Assembly (NCBI GenBank): GCA_045605445.1
Contig: JAZUPZ010000052.1
Coordinates: 1 to 64,000 of the forward strand
Direction: 5' to 3'
Source of the DNA: CAZMHL01 sp045605445
GTDB lineage: Bacteria > Bacillota > Clostridia > RGIG6154
Length of the DNA: 64,000 bases
A program made the position numbers and the translations under genes. How positions within the stretch are numbered: the first letter of the stretch is position 1; each line of letters starts with the position of its first letter. Shown piece by piece: positions 7,372 to 16,055 of the stretch. The notes beneath the pieces were generated by a model. That model worked only from the letters and a program-made list of their open reading frames with translations, searched no databases and had not been told where the DNA came from.

Positions 7372-9477
7372 TTAGTCTTCTTTCTTTTCTTCAGGCTTTG
7401 GAAGAGCGTCTTTTCTTGAAAGATTCATTCTTCCCTGCTTGTCTATTTCAACAAGCTTAACCATTATTTCGTCGCCTTCTGATACGATATCTGTTACCTT
7501 TTCAACTCTCTTGAAGTCGAGCTTTGAAATATGAACAAGACCTTCTCTGCCCGGAAGGAATTCTACAAATGCGCCGAAGTCCATAATTTTTGTAACTTTA
7601 CCTTTGTAGATTGTTCCAACCTCAGGGTCTGCAACGATTCCCTGAATGATTTCAAGAGCTTTTTTACCTGCTTCTGCATCAGAGGTTGCGATAAATACAT
7701 TACCGTCATCCTCGATATCGATTTTAACGCCGGTATCAGCAATAATTTTCTGAATTGTTTTTCCGCCTGATCCGATAACGTCACGGATTTTGTCAACCGG
7801 GATTGTAAGAGTTATAATCTTAGGAGCATAAGGTGAAAGCTCTGATCTTACTTCTGGAATTGCCTTAAGCATTACATCATCGAGAATATGAAGTCTTGCT
7901 TTTCTTGTTTTTTCAAATGCTTCCTTGATTATTTCGGTTGTAAGACCGTCAATTTTAATATCAACCTGGATAGCTGTGATACCGTTCTTTGTTCCGCCTA
8001 CTTTAAAGTCCATATCGCCGAAGAAGTCTTCAAGACCCTGGATATCAAGCATTGTAACGAATCTGTCGCCTTCTGTAACAAGACCAACTGAAATACCTGC
8101 TACAGGTTCTTTAATCGGAACACCTGCATCCATAAGAGCAAGAGTTGAGCCGCAGATACTTCCCTGAGAAGTTGAACCGTTTGAAGAGAGAACTTCAGAA
8201 ACAAGTCTTATTGCATAAGGGAATTCTTCAACCGGAGGAATTACAGGAACAAGAGCTCTTTCAGCAAGAGCACCGTGACCGATTTCTCTTCTTCCGGGAC
8301 CTCTTGAAGGTCTGGTTTCGCCAACTGAGTATGACGGGAAGTTATAGTGGTGAATATATCTCTTGGTTTCTTCCATATCAACACCGTCGAGAATCTGAAC
8401 TTCAGAAACAGGACCAAGTGTTGCAACTGTAAGAACCTGAGTTTGTCCTCTTGTGAACATACCTGAACCGTGCGCTCTCGGGAGAAGTCCTACTTCTGCA
8501 GAAAGAGGTCTTATCTGGTCAAGATTTCTTCCGTCAACACGTTTTCCTTCGTCAAGAATCCATCTTCTTACAACGTATTTCTGGAGCTTGTAGATAGCAT
8601 CGTCGATTTCAGTTTCTCTTTCAGGGAACTGTTCGTCGAGCTTTGCATGAGCCTCTTCGATTACAACTGCAAGCTGTTCGTCACGAACATTCTTATCGTC
8701 GGTATCAAGAGCCCATCTGATTCTTTCAATAACAGCGTCTTTTGTTGCTTCGTAAACATCATCTGCAACAACTGACGGAGTATAAGCAATTTTTTCTTTT
8801 TTGCCGATTTCATCAGCAATGCTCTGAATAAAGTTACAGAGCTTTTTAACTTCTTCGTGACCTGCAAGAATTGCTTCAAGCATTTCAGCTTCGGGAAGTT
8901 CCTTTGCGCCTGCTTCGATCATAACCACTTTATCAAGAGTACCTGAAAGGGTAAGCTCAAGAAGGCTCTTTTCTCTTTCTTCAACAGTTGGGTTGATAAC
9001 CGGTTTTCCGTCTACCCAGCCTACAAAAACAGAAGCAACGGGACCGTTGAAGGGAATATCTGAAATTGCAACAGCTGTTGCTGCGCCGATCATTGCGGCA
9101 ACCTCAGGAGAGTTGTCCTGCTCAACGCTCATTACAGTTGTTACGATAGAAACGTCGTTTCTGAGGTCCTTCGGGAAAAGAGGTCTCATAGGACGGTCAA
9201 TACAACGTGATGCAAGGATTGCCTTATCAGTTGGCTTTCCTTCTCTTTTAATAAAACTTCCGGGGATTTTACCTACGGAATAAAGCTTTTCTTCATAGTC
9301 GATGCTGAGCGGGAAGAAATCTACGCCCTCTCTCGGTTTTGCAGATGCTGTAACTGCAGCGTGAACTACAGTATCACCAAATCTTACAAGACATGCACCG
9401 TTTGCAAGCTGAGCCATTTTACCTGTTTCAACAACAAGCGGTCTGCCAGATAAAGTTGTTTCAAACACTTTGAACAT
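7372..9477 (-). CDS. pnp: Polyribonucleotide nucleotidyltransferase (PNPase)
   Basis: This 701-residue protein is full length. It degrades RNA 3' to 5' by phosphorolysis in the cytoplasm. Two RNase PH-like cores are visible (about residues 10-230 and 310-540, the second with RGQTQVLTVATLG and SNGSTSQGSICGSTLALMDAG), then a KH domain (about 550-610, IGSGGKTIQKI) and an S1 domain (about 620-690, YKGKVTKIMDFGAFVEF). The start has TAAGGAGGA. It lies downstream of rpsO, the common arrangement, with a terminator and a leader of about 145 nt between them. Confidence 0.98.
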   Translation of the reverse strand: MFKVFETTLSGRPLVVETGKMAQLANGACLVRFGDTVVHAAVTASAKPREGVDFFPLSIDYEEKLYSVGKIPGSFIKREGKPTDKAILASRCIDRPMRPLFPKDLRNDVSIVTTVMSVEQDNSPEVAAMIGAATAVAISDIPFNGPVASVFVGWVDGKPVINPTVEEREKSLLELTLSGTLDKVVMIEAGAKELPEAEMLEAILAGHEEVKKLCNFIQSIADEIGKKEKIAYTPSVVADDVYEATKDAVIERIRWALDTDDKNVRDEQLAVVIEEAHAKLDEQFPERETEIDDAIYKLQKYVVRRWILDEGKRVDGRNLDQIRPLSAEVGLLPRAHGSGMFTRGQTQVLTVATLGPVSEVQILDGVDMEETKRYIHHYNFPSYSVGETRPSRGPGRREIGHGALAERALVPVIPPVEEFPYAIRLVSEVLSSNGSTSQGSICGSTLALMDAGVPIKEPVAGISVGLVTEGDRFVTMLDIQGLEDFFGDMDFKVGGTKNGITAIQVDIKIDGLTTEIIKEAFEKTRKARLHILDDVMLKAIPEVRSELSPYAPKIITLTIPVDKIRDVIGSGGKTIQKIIADTGVKIDIEDDGNVFIATSDAEAGKKALEIIQGIVADPEVGTIYKGKVTKIMDFGAFVEFLPGREGLVHISKLDFKRVEKVTDIVSEGDEIMVKLVEIDKQGRMNLSRKDALPKPEEKKED

Positions 9478-9621
9478 TTTAGTTCCTCCTTAAAATACTT
9501 TTTACTTTTCCGCACAGCACTTTAAATAGAAAATCTCTGCCTTCCAAGCCCTTTTGAAAAACACAGATTTTTCATTTAAAACACTGTGAGGGATTTGCCG
9601 TTTTTCACATGGCATAATAAA

Positions 9622-9668
9622 ACAAAAAGAGGGTCGGCGGAAAAGATACTTTCCCGCAACCCTCTGAT
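9622..9668 (-). terminator. Terminator of rpsO
   Basis: On the minus strand AGAGGGTTGCGGGAAA pairs with TTTCCGCCGACCCTCT with a small internal mismatch, followed by T5. Part of the transcription probably reads on into pnp. Confidence 0.75.
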
Positions 9669-9676
9669 TATTACAA

Positions 9677-9940
9677 TTACTTTCTCAAACCAAGTTTTGC
9701 AATGATAGCTCTGTATCTTTCAATATCCTTTTTCTGCAAGTATGTCAAAAGACCTCTTCTTTTACCAACCATCATAAGCAAGCCTCTTCTTGAATGGAAG
9801 TCCTTCTTGTTCTTCTTAAGGTGTTCGTTAAGATTGTTGATTCTGTTTGTAAGAATAGCAATCTGAACCTCAGGAGAACCTGTGTCAGTGTCATGCACTC
9901 TGTTGTTTGTAATAATTTCCTGTTTTAATTCCTTATCCAT
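9677..9940 (-). CDS. rpsO: 30S ribosomal protein S15
   Basis: The 87-residue protein matches S15 in length and motifs (DTGSPEVQIAILTNRINNL, HSRRGLLMMVGKRRGLL, RYRAIIAKLGLRK). It binds the central domain of 16S rRNA early in 30S assembly. TACGGAGGT lies before the ATG. It has its own SigA promoter and a structured leader, which fits autogenous control as known for S15 in several bacteria. Confidence 0.98.
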   Translation of the reverse strand: MDKELKQEIITNNRVHDTDTGSPEVQIAILTNRINNLNEHLKKNKKDFHSRRGLLMMVGKRRGLLTYLQKKDIERYRAIIAKLGLRK

Positions 9941-10034
9941 TTTCGTATACCTCCGTATAATATAAAATCGCCACTTAACAACGGATGGGTCGGATACTCC
10001 GCATCCCGTAGTAAAGGGTTATCGCACAAAGCGA
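9941..10034 (-). promoter_or_regulatory. Structured rpsO leader, candidate S15 operator
   Basis: On the minus strand the leader contains TCGC...GCGA, TAAC...GTTA, GGATG...CATCC and an inner CGGA-GTA-TCCG hairpin, nested in that order, giving a multi-stem fold before the ribosome binding site. S15 leaders are known to bind S15 and repress translation. The fold is read by eye only. Confidence 0.55.
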
Positions 10035-10040
10035 CACTTT

Positions 10041-10069
10041 ATAATATCACACATTTTCAGTTTTGTAAA
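10041..10069 (-). promoter_or_regulatory. SigA-type promoter of rpsO
   Basis: On the minus strand TTTACA (10064-10069) and TATTAT (10041-10046) are separated by exactly 17 bp. Confidence 0.75.
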
Positions 10070-10076
10070 GACTTTT

Positions 10077-10922
10077 TTAATTATTTTTTCCGGAATTTTT
10101 AATTTTTTCCAGCATTTCTTTTGTAAACACAATTGTTTCATCGGCAGAGGGCTTTTTTTCCTCGGGTTTCTTTGAAATGTCTGCCGTTATGTCTGCCTCT
10201 TTTTCCGGCTCGGGAAGAATTTCCTCAGGTTCTTCCTCAAGCTCCTCTTCTTTTTTGTTCATTCCGTCATAAAGCTTGGCGCAGGCAACAAGATAGTAAG
10301 GAAGTGCCCACAAAAGAGCAACCCCTGCCGTAAATACGCCGAGAATGAACCACAAAACAAAAGAAAGGGTAAGCAAAGCAAGCTTTATACATCCTTTTAC
10401 TGCACAGCCTGTTGTTTTCGAAAGTATTGATTTTATTCCGTTTTTGGGAGCATCGGCTATAACAAAGCCCCCGAAGAGCGCAAAAACGCAGGAAAAGAGA
10501 TAAACAAAGCCTCTTAAAATAACAGCAAGGTTTTTAAAAAGCTCCCTTTCAAACTCAATTGCCGCAACAAAATCAGCTGCCCACAGAAGGGCAAAAAGGA
10601 AAAATCCGAAATAAACAACCGTCATATAATCCCTGTTAAATGCAGAAAAAACTACGGCTGATTTTTTCTTTTCCCCTCTTGATAAAACAAGAAAATATTT
10701 TAAAACTCCGGCAACAAGAGGAAAAACAAAAAGAACGTTCAGACAATTGGTTACAATATCGTGAATTTCTTTTCTTAGGGAAAATCCTGAAATTATATGA
10801 GTCAAAGCTCCTGCAAGGATAAAAGCAAACAACAGCAAAATAGCCGCGCCTGCTCTTCTGCCCGAAAGAGTCAACCTTGCACCGCTTTTAAGATTTTTTA
10901 TATTTAAACCGGAACCTTTCAT
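10077..10922 (-). CDS. Polytopic membrane protein with acidic C-terminal tail
   Basis: The 281-residue protein has about six hydrophobic helices between residues 20 and 215, followed by a cytoplasmic-looking tail rich in glutamate and proline (EEELEEEPEEILPEPEKE) and ending TIVFTKEMLEKIKNSGKNN. I do not recognise the family. GGAGG precedes the ATG. It stands between rpsO and a one-helix small protein on the same strand, about 60 bp from the latter, so the two may share a transcript. Confidence 0.7.
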   Translation of the reverse strand: MKGSGLNIKNLKSGARLTLSGRRAGAAILLLFAFILAGALTHIISGFSLRKEIHDIVTNCLNVLFVFPLVAGVLKYFLVLSRGEKKKSAVVFSAFNRDYMTVVYFGFFLFALLWAADFVAAIEFERELFKNLAVILRGFVYLFSCVFALFGGFVIADAPKNGIKSILSKTTGCAVKGCIKLALLTLSFVLWFILGVFTAGVALLWALPYYLVACAKLYDGMNKKEEELEEEPEEILPEPEKEADITADISKKPEEKKPSADETIVFTKEMLEKIKNSGKNN

Positions 10923-10981
10923 AATTTAAGCCTCCTGAAGATTTTCTTCCTCAGCTATTATAATAAAAAATCCCGGCAAAG

Positions 10982-11143
10982 TCAAATAAACCTTAAGCTG
11001 ACAAGAGCTGTTGTAAGCACAAACAAAGCTACCGCCGCAAGTTTTAATTTTAAAGGAAGCTTTTTCCTTCTGCATCCTTTTATTATCTTTTTAGCCTCCG
11101 CAAGGGCTCTGTCGCCCTGCTCATCTTTATCGGTTATCAGCAT
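10982..11143 (-). CDS. Single-pass small membrane protein
   Basis: I use the ATG at 11143 because AAAGGAGC lies at proper spacing there; a longer reading from 11182 would place that site inside the gene. The 53-residue product (MLITDKDEQGDRALAEAKK...) has a basic middle and a C-terminal membrane helix (LAAVALFVLTTALVSL). The function is unknown. Confidence 0.5.
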   Translation of the reverse strand: MLITDKDEQGDRALAEAKKIIKGCRRKKLPLKLKLAAVALFVLTTALVSLRFI

Positions 11144-11205
11144 AAATCCGCTCCTTTCCGTTAAAAATAGTATTATCCTCAATAAGGTTATTTATGCAAA
11201 ATTTA

Positions 11206-11234
11206 TTGACTTTAGACAAAATCTGGAATATTAT
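11206..11234 (+). promoter_or_regulatory. SigA-type promoter of the phosphohexomutase gene
   Basis: TTGACT (11206-11211) and TATTAT (11229-11234) are 17 bp apart. Confidence 0.7.
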
Positions 11235-11275
11235 ATATTTAGGGTGATATTCCCTCTATGAAAGGAGAAGTTCTT

Positions 11276-13012
11276 ATGATAAACGCAATGAACGAATATG
11301 AAAAATGGATTTCTTCGGAAATGCTTGACAAAGCTTCCAAGGAGGAGCTTGACCGCATTTCTTTAGATGAAAATGAAATTAACGAACGTTTTTACAAAAA
11401 CCTTGAATTCGGCACAGCAGGCTTAAGAGGAATTATCGGCTGCGGCACCAACAGAATGAACATATATACCGTCAGAAAGGCAACCCAGGGTCTTGCGGCT
11501 TATATAACCGGACTTGGCGAAGAGGCTATGAAAAGAGGCGTTGTTATTGCCTACGATTCAAGACTCTATTCTGACGTTTTTGCAAAAGAGGCTGCTCTGG
11601 TTCTCTGCGCAAACAACATAAAGGCTTATCTTTTCGACGAGCTTAAACCTGTTCCGATGCTCTCCTTTGCGGTAAGGCACTTAAACTGCGCTATGGGCAT
11701 TATGATTACCGCAAGCCACAATCCTGCAAAATACAACGGCTACAAGGTTTACGGTGAGGACGGAGCTCAGATTGCACCGGACGTTGCAGAAAAAATTCTG
11801 TCTCATATGGACAGTCTTGATATTTTCAACGATATAAAATTTACCGACGAGGTTGAGGCAGTATCCGGAAAAATGCTGGAAATGGTAGGCAGCAAGGTTG
11901 AAAAAATTTACCTTGAAAACGTTATGGCACAAAGCATAAACAAAGACCTGCTGGATAAAACTGACATAAAAATTGTTTACACTCCCTTCCACGGAACAGG
12001 TAACATTCCCGTAAGAAAAATTCTTAAAATGAGAGGGCTTGACAATATTTATGTTGTTGCCGAGCAGGAAAAGCCCGACCCGGCATTTTCAACAGTTACC
12101 TCACCAAACCCCGAAAATCCCGAAGGCTTTTTCTACGCTGTTAATCTGGCAAATTCCGTAGGCTCAGATATAATTATCGGAACTGACCCCGACTGCGACA
12201 GAGTTGGCGTTATGGCAAAGGCTCCCGACGGAAAATTTGTTCCTATGACAGGAAATCAGATGGGCGCTCTTCTTACCCATTATATTATTACAGAGAGAAT
12301 TAAAAATAAAACTCTGCCGGAAAATCCCATTGCGGTTAAAACCATTGTTTCAACCGAGCTTGCCCAGAAAATATGCGACAAATACAACGTTGAAATGAAA
12401 AACACCCTTACCGGCTTCAAGTTTATTGGCGAAATTATAAAAGAGCTTGAAGAAAAGGGCGAAGACGAAAGATATATCTTCGGTTTTGAAGAAAGCTACG
12501 GTTGCCTTTGCGGAAGCTATGCAAGAGATAAAGACGGCGTTGTTGCAACAATGCTTATCTGCGAAATGGCGGCTTTCTACAAAGAAAAGAATATGACTCT
12601 TTACGATGCAGTTCAGGAGCTTTACAAAGAATTCGGATATTTCAGAGAAAGCCAGAAAGCCCTTACCTTAGAGGGAATTTCAGGTCTTCAGAAAATTAAA
12701 AATATGATGAGCTTCATAAAGGAAAATCCCTTTACGGAAATGAACGGTCAGAAGGTTGTTACCGTTACCGATATTTCAAGAGGCGAAAAAACAAATCTTG
12801 TTACGGAAAAAACGGAAAAGATATCTCTTCCAAAATCCGATGTTCTTATTTTCGAGCTTGAAGACGAAACAAAATTCATTGTACGTCCTTCGGGCACGGA
12901 ACCGAAAATAAAGTTCTACTTCTTTGTTTGCGGAAAAGATGCCAAAAGTGCCGATAAGCTTATGAGCAATCTTTCAGGCGCTGTTCTTGAACAGATAGAC
13001 AAACTTATGTAA
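11276..13012 (+). CDS. pgcA: Phosphoglucomutase/phosphomannomutase
   Basis: This alpha-D-phosphohexomutase of about 578 residues interconverts hexose 1- and 6-phosphates for glycogen, wall and surface-sugar synthesis. Visible sites are the phosphoserine loop ITASHNPAKYNGYK, the metal loop GTDPDCDRVG, the sugar loop GFEESYGC and the phosphate loop RPSGTEPKIKF. Length fits the long PgcA-type enzymes. A possible ATG at 11258 precedes the ribosome binding site AAAGGAG, so the start at 11276 is preferred. A weak GGGCGATT/AATCGCCC hairpin at 13024-13044 separates it from comM. The symbol is by similarity to Bacillus pgcA; pgm is equally possible. Confidence 0.92.
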   Translation: MINAMNEYEKWISSEMLDKASKEELDRISLDENEINERFYKNLEFGTAGLRGIIGCGTNRMNIYTVRKATQGLAAYITGLGEEAMKRGVVIAYDSRLYSDVFAKEAALVLCANNIKAYLFDELKPVPMLSFAVRHLNCAMGIMITASHNPAKYNGYKVYGEDGAQIAPDVAEKILSHMDSLDIFNDIKFTDEVEAVSGKMLEMVGSKVEKIYLENVMAQSINKDLLDKTDIKIVYTPFHGTGNIPVRKILKMRGLDNIYVVAEQEKPDPAFSTVTSPNPENPEGFFYAVNLANSVGSDIIIGTDPDCDRVGVMAKAPDGKFVPMTGNQMGALLTHYIITERIKNKTLPENPIAVKTIVSTELAQKICDKYNVEMKNTLTGFKFIGEIIKELEEKGEDERYIFGFEESYGCLCGSYARDKDGVVATMLICEMAAFYKEKNMTLYDAVQELYKEFGYFRESQKALTLEGISGLQKIKNMMSFIKENPFTEMNGQKVVTVTDISRGEKTNLVTEKTEKISLPKSDVLIFELEDETKFIVRPSGTEPKIKFYFFVCGKDAKSADKLMSNLSGAVLEQIDKLM

Positions 13013-13070
13013 AAAACTACTAAGGGCGATTAAACAAATCGCCCGTACATTTTAACTAAGGATAAATTTT

Positions 13071-14609
13071 ATGGTTACAAGTCTTAAATCAGGTGGTCTT
13101 GTTGGCGTTGACGGCTACATTGTTGACGTTGAGGTTGACATTATAAAATCTCTCCCCTCCTTTGAAATTGTCGGTCTTGCAGACACGGCGGTTAAGGAAA
13201 GCAAGGAGCGAGTGCGTTCTGCCCTGAAAAACAATTATATAGAAATGCCTGCGGTTAAATATACCGTAAACTTAGCGCCAGCCTCCCTGAAAAAGGAGGG
13301 CGTTATGTACGACCTGCCTATTGCTCTGGGAATAGCGGCAAGGCTTGGCAAAATTAAGGACAGTGTTCTTTTTGATGCGATTTTCATCGGCGAGCTTTCC
13401 TTAAGCGGACAAATAAGAAAGGTTTCGGGAGTTCTTCCCTGCGTTTTATGTGCAAAGGAAAAGGGCATAAAAAGAGCCTTTGTTCCCGCCGAAAACGCTG
13501 CCGAAGCGGCAGTTGCCGACGGCATTGAGGTTTTCCCCTGCGACTCTCTCGCTCAGGTTATCGGGCATTTTTCAGGTAAAACACCCATCACTCCCGTTAA
13601 AACCGACGTTGAAAAATTTTTCAGAAACAAAAGTATTTACGATATTGACTTTTCTGAGGTTAAGGGTCAGCTTTTTGCCAAAAGAGCTCTTGAAATTGCA
13701 GCGGCTGGCGGGCACAACTGCGTTATGATAGGCACTCCCGGTTCGGGAAAAACAATGCTTGCCAAAAGAATGCCCACCATTCTTCCCGACCTTACCTTTG
13801 ACGAGGCTATTGAAACCACCAAGATTCACAGTATTTCGGGACTTCTTGACAAAACAACCCCGATTATGACGAAAAGACCCTTCCGAAGCCCTCACCACAC
13901 GGTTTCGGCGCCGGGTCTTGCAGGCGGAGGAGCAATCCCCCGTCCCGGCGAGGTTTCCCTTGCCCACAATGGTGTTCTTTTTCTTGACGAATTCCCCGAA
14001 TTCAGAAAGGACGCCATTGAAATTTTAAGACAGCCGATTGAAGACAGAAAAATTACCGTTTCAAGAGTAAATTCAACGGTTACTTATCCCTCCTCCTTTA
14101 TGCTTATTGCGGCAATGAATCCCTGCAAGTGCGGATATTATGGTGATCCTACCCACAACTGCACCTGCACACAGTCGCAAATAAACAGCTATATGACAAA
14201 AATCAGCGGTCCCGTTATGGACAGAATTGACATTCACGTTCAGCTCAACCCGGTAAAATATGAGGATCTTGAAAACAGAACCCCTGCTGAAAGCTCTTTT
14301 ATGATTAGGGAAAGAGTAAACAAAGCAAGGGAGATTCAGCTCAAAAGATTTGAGTCTGAAGGAATTTATTGCAATGCCCAGATGAGCTCTGCTCTTATAA
14401 GAAAGCACTGTATTCTCGGCGAAGCGGAAAATACCCTTTTAAAAACGGCATTTGACAGGCTGGGACTTTCTGCAAGAGCCTACGACAAAATTTTAAAGCT
14501 TTCAAGAACCATTGCCGACCTTGAAAGCTCCGACAGTATAAAACCCAATCACATCAAGGAGGCAATTATGCTTCGTTCCCTGGATAAGGGCACAGCAAAA
14601 CAGATATAA
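13071..14609 (+). CDS. comM: YifB/ComM family magnesium-chelatase-like AAA+ ATPase
   Basis: The 512-residue protein has the family build: an N-terminal Lon-protease-like domain (about 1-170, SLKSGGLVGVDGYIVDVEV), an AAA+ core with Walker A GTPGSGKTMLAKR and Walker B VLFLDEFPEF, a cysteine-containing insert (NPCKCGYYGDPTHNCTC) and a C-terminal lid. ComM is a branch-migration helicase that helps integrate incoming DNA in naturally competent bacteria; the family also occurs in bacteria not known to be competent. It sits on the same strand as pgcA and the glmU operon but is separated from each by about 60 bp. Confidence 0.93.
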   Translation: MVTSLKSGGLVGVDGYIVDVEVDIIKSLPSFEIVGLADTAVKESKERVRSALKNNYIEMPAVKYTVNLAPASLKKEGVMYDLPIALGIAARLGKIKDSVLFDAIFIGELSLSGQIRKVSGVLPCVLCAKEKGIKRAFVPAENAAEAAVADGIEVFPCDSLAQVIGHFSGKTPITPVKTDVEKFFRNKSIYDIDFSEVKGQLFAKRALEIAAAGGHNCVMIGTPGSGKTMLAKRMPTILPDLTFDEAIETTKIHSISGLLDKTTPIMTKRPFRSPHHTVSAPGLAGGGAIPRPGEVSLAHNGVLFLDEFPEFRKDAIEILRQPIEDRKITVSRVNSTVTYPSSFMLIAAMNPCKCGYYGDPTHNCTCTQSQINSYMTKISGPVMDRIDIHVQLNPVKYEDLENRTPAESSFMIRERVNKAREIQLKRFESEGIYCNAQMSSALIRKHCILGEAENTLLKTAFDRLGLSARAYDKILKLSRTIADLESSDSIKPNHIKEAIMLRSLDKGTAKQI

Positions 14610-14610
14610 T

Positions 14611-14639
14611 TTGATTTTTTGTAAAATATTAGGTATAAT
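14611..14639 (+). promoter_or_regulatory. SigA-type promoter of the glmU-mfd operon
   Basis: TTGATT (14611-14616) and TATAAT (14634-14639) are 17 bp apart; the glmU ATG follows 34 bp later. Confidence 0.75.
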
Positions 14640-14672
14640 ACCAATTAAGATAAACAGAAACGGAGATTATTT

Positions 14673-16031
14673 ATGTCGGATTCTACAGTTATTATCCTTG
14701 CCGCAGGCGAAGGAAAAAGAATGAAAACAAAAACCGCAAAGGTTCTTAATAAAGTTTGCTTCAAGCCGATGATTGACTACGTTGTTCGTGCTGCAGAGGA
14801 AATTTCCTTATTAAAGCCGGTTGTTGTAATCGGTCACAAAGCGGAGGAAATTAAGGCTCACCTGGGAGACAGAGTTAACTATGCCCTTCAGAGCGAGCAG
14901 CTTGGAACAGGTCATGCTGTTTCTACAGCTATGGAATTTATTGAAAATTCCGGAAGTGAGACCGTTGTTGTTTTAAACGGCGATATGCCTCAGATTACGG
15001 GAGACACTTTAAGACAGGTTATTGCCCATCACGAAACCGAGGGCTTTGGCGTTACCGTTGTAGGCGCATCCTTTGACAACCCTACCGGCTACGGAAGACT
15101 TGTTACCGAAAACGGCAGACTTCTTAAAATAGTTGAACACAAGGACTGCAACGAAAATGAGCTCGAAATCAAAGAGGTAAATGCGGGCATTTATCTTTTC
15201 AACACCAAAGAGCTTATAAAGGCTCTTCCAAGACTTAAGAATAATAATTCCCAGGGCGAATATTATTTAACAGACACTATTGAAATTATAGGAAACGCAG
15301 GTGCTTTCATTGTTGACAACAAAGAGGAAATTGCAGGCTGTAACACAAAGGTTGAGCTTTGCGAGGCTGACAGAAATATGCGCCTTAAAATAAACAAAAA
15401 GCTTATGGAAAAGGGCGCTGTTATTATAAGCCCTGAAAACACATATATTGAAGACACGGTTGTTATCGGCGAGGACACTGTTATTTACCCCAACTGCGTT
15501 ATTAAAGGAAACACGGTTATAGGCGAATGCTGCGAGGTTCTTGCATCGAGCCATATTGAAAGCTCGGTTATCAAAGACAATGTTTCGGTTAAAACCTCAA
15601 CCCTTCTTGAGTGTGAAATAGGCAAAGGCACAACAGTAGGACCTTATGCTTATATAAGACCTCAGACAAAGGTTGGAGAAAACTGCCGTATCGGAGATTT
15701 TGTTGAGCTCAAAAAATCGGTTATAGGCAACGGAACAAAGGTTTCTCACCTTACCTATCTTGGTGACACCGTTGTTGGTGAAAGGGTTAACTTCGGTTGC
15801 GGTACCGTTTCCGTTAATTACGACGGAATAAACAAATTCCAGACAGTAATCGGAAACGACGCTTTCATTGGCTGTAATGCAAACCTTATTGCCCCGGTTA
15901 CAATCGGAGACAACAGCTTTATTGCCGCAGGCTCTACAATTACCGACGAGGTTCCGGAGGATGCTTTTGCAATTGCCCGTCAGAGACAGACAAATAAGCT
16001 CAACTGGAAAAAACCAAAGGACAGAAAATAA
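14673..16031 (+). CDS. glmU: Bifunctional GlmU: GlcN-1-P acetyltransferase / GlcNAc-1-P uridylyltransferase
   Basis: The 452-residue enzyme makes UDP-GlcNAc, the precursor of peptidoglycan. The N-terminal pyrophosphorylase domain (about 1-230) shows LAAGEGKRMKT, QLGTGHAV and NGDMP. The C-terminal left-handed beta-helix (about 250-440) is built of hexapeptide repeats and carries the acetyltransferase site region (RPQTKVGENCRIGDFVELK, NYDG). Both domains look complete. It is first in a compact operon with murG 24 bp downstream, placing UDP-GlcNAc production next to its user. Confidence 0.97.
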   Translation: MSDSTVIILAAGEGKRMKTKTAKVLNKVCFKPMIDYVVRAAEEISLLKPVVVIGHKAEEIKAHLGDRVNYALQSEQLGTGHAVSTAMEFIENSGSETVVVLNGDMPQITGDTLRQVIAHHETEGFGVTVVGASFDNPTGYGRLVTENGRLLKIVEHKDCNENELEIKEVNAGIYLFNTKELIKALPRLKNNNSQGEYYLTDTIEIIGNAGAFIVDNKEEIAGCNTKVELCEADRNMRLKINKKLMEKGAVIISPENTYIEDTVVIGEDTVIYPNCVIKGNTVIGECCEVLASSHIESSVIKDNVSVKTSTLLECEIGKGTTVGPYAYIRPQTKVGENCRIGDFVELKKSVIGNGTKVSHLTYLGDTVVGERVNFGCGTVSVNYDGINKFQTVIGNDAFIGCNANLIAPVTIGDNSFIAAGSTITDEVPEDAFAIARQRQTNKLNWKKPKDRK

Positions 16032-16055
16032 TATTCCACGGAAAGGCTTTTAGTT

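Noticed and set aside
8145..8432. Several 60-100 codon frames antisense to pnp, groEL and other genes
   Set aside because: They are shadows of strongly conserved genes on the other strand.
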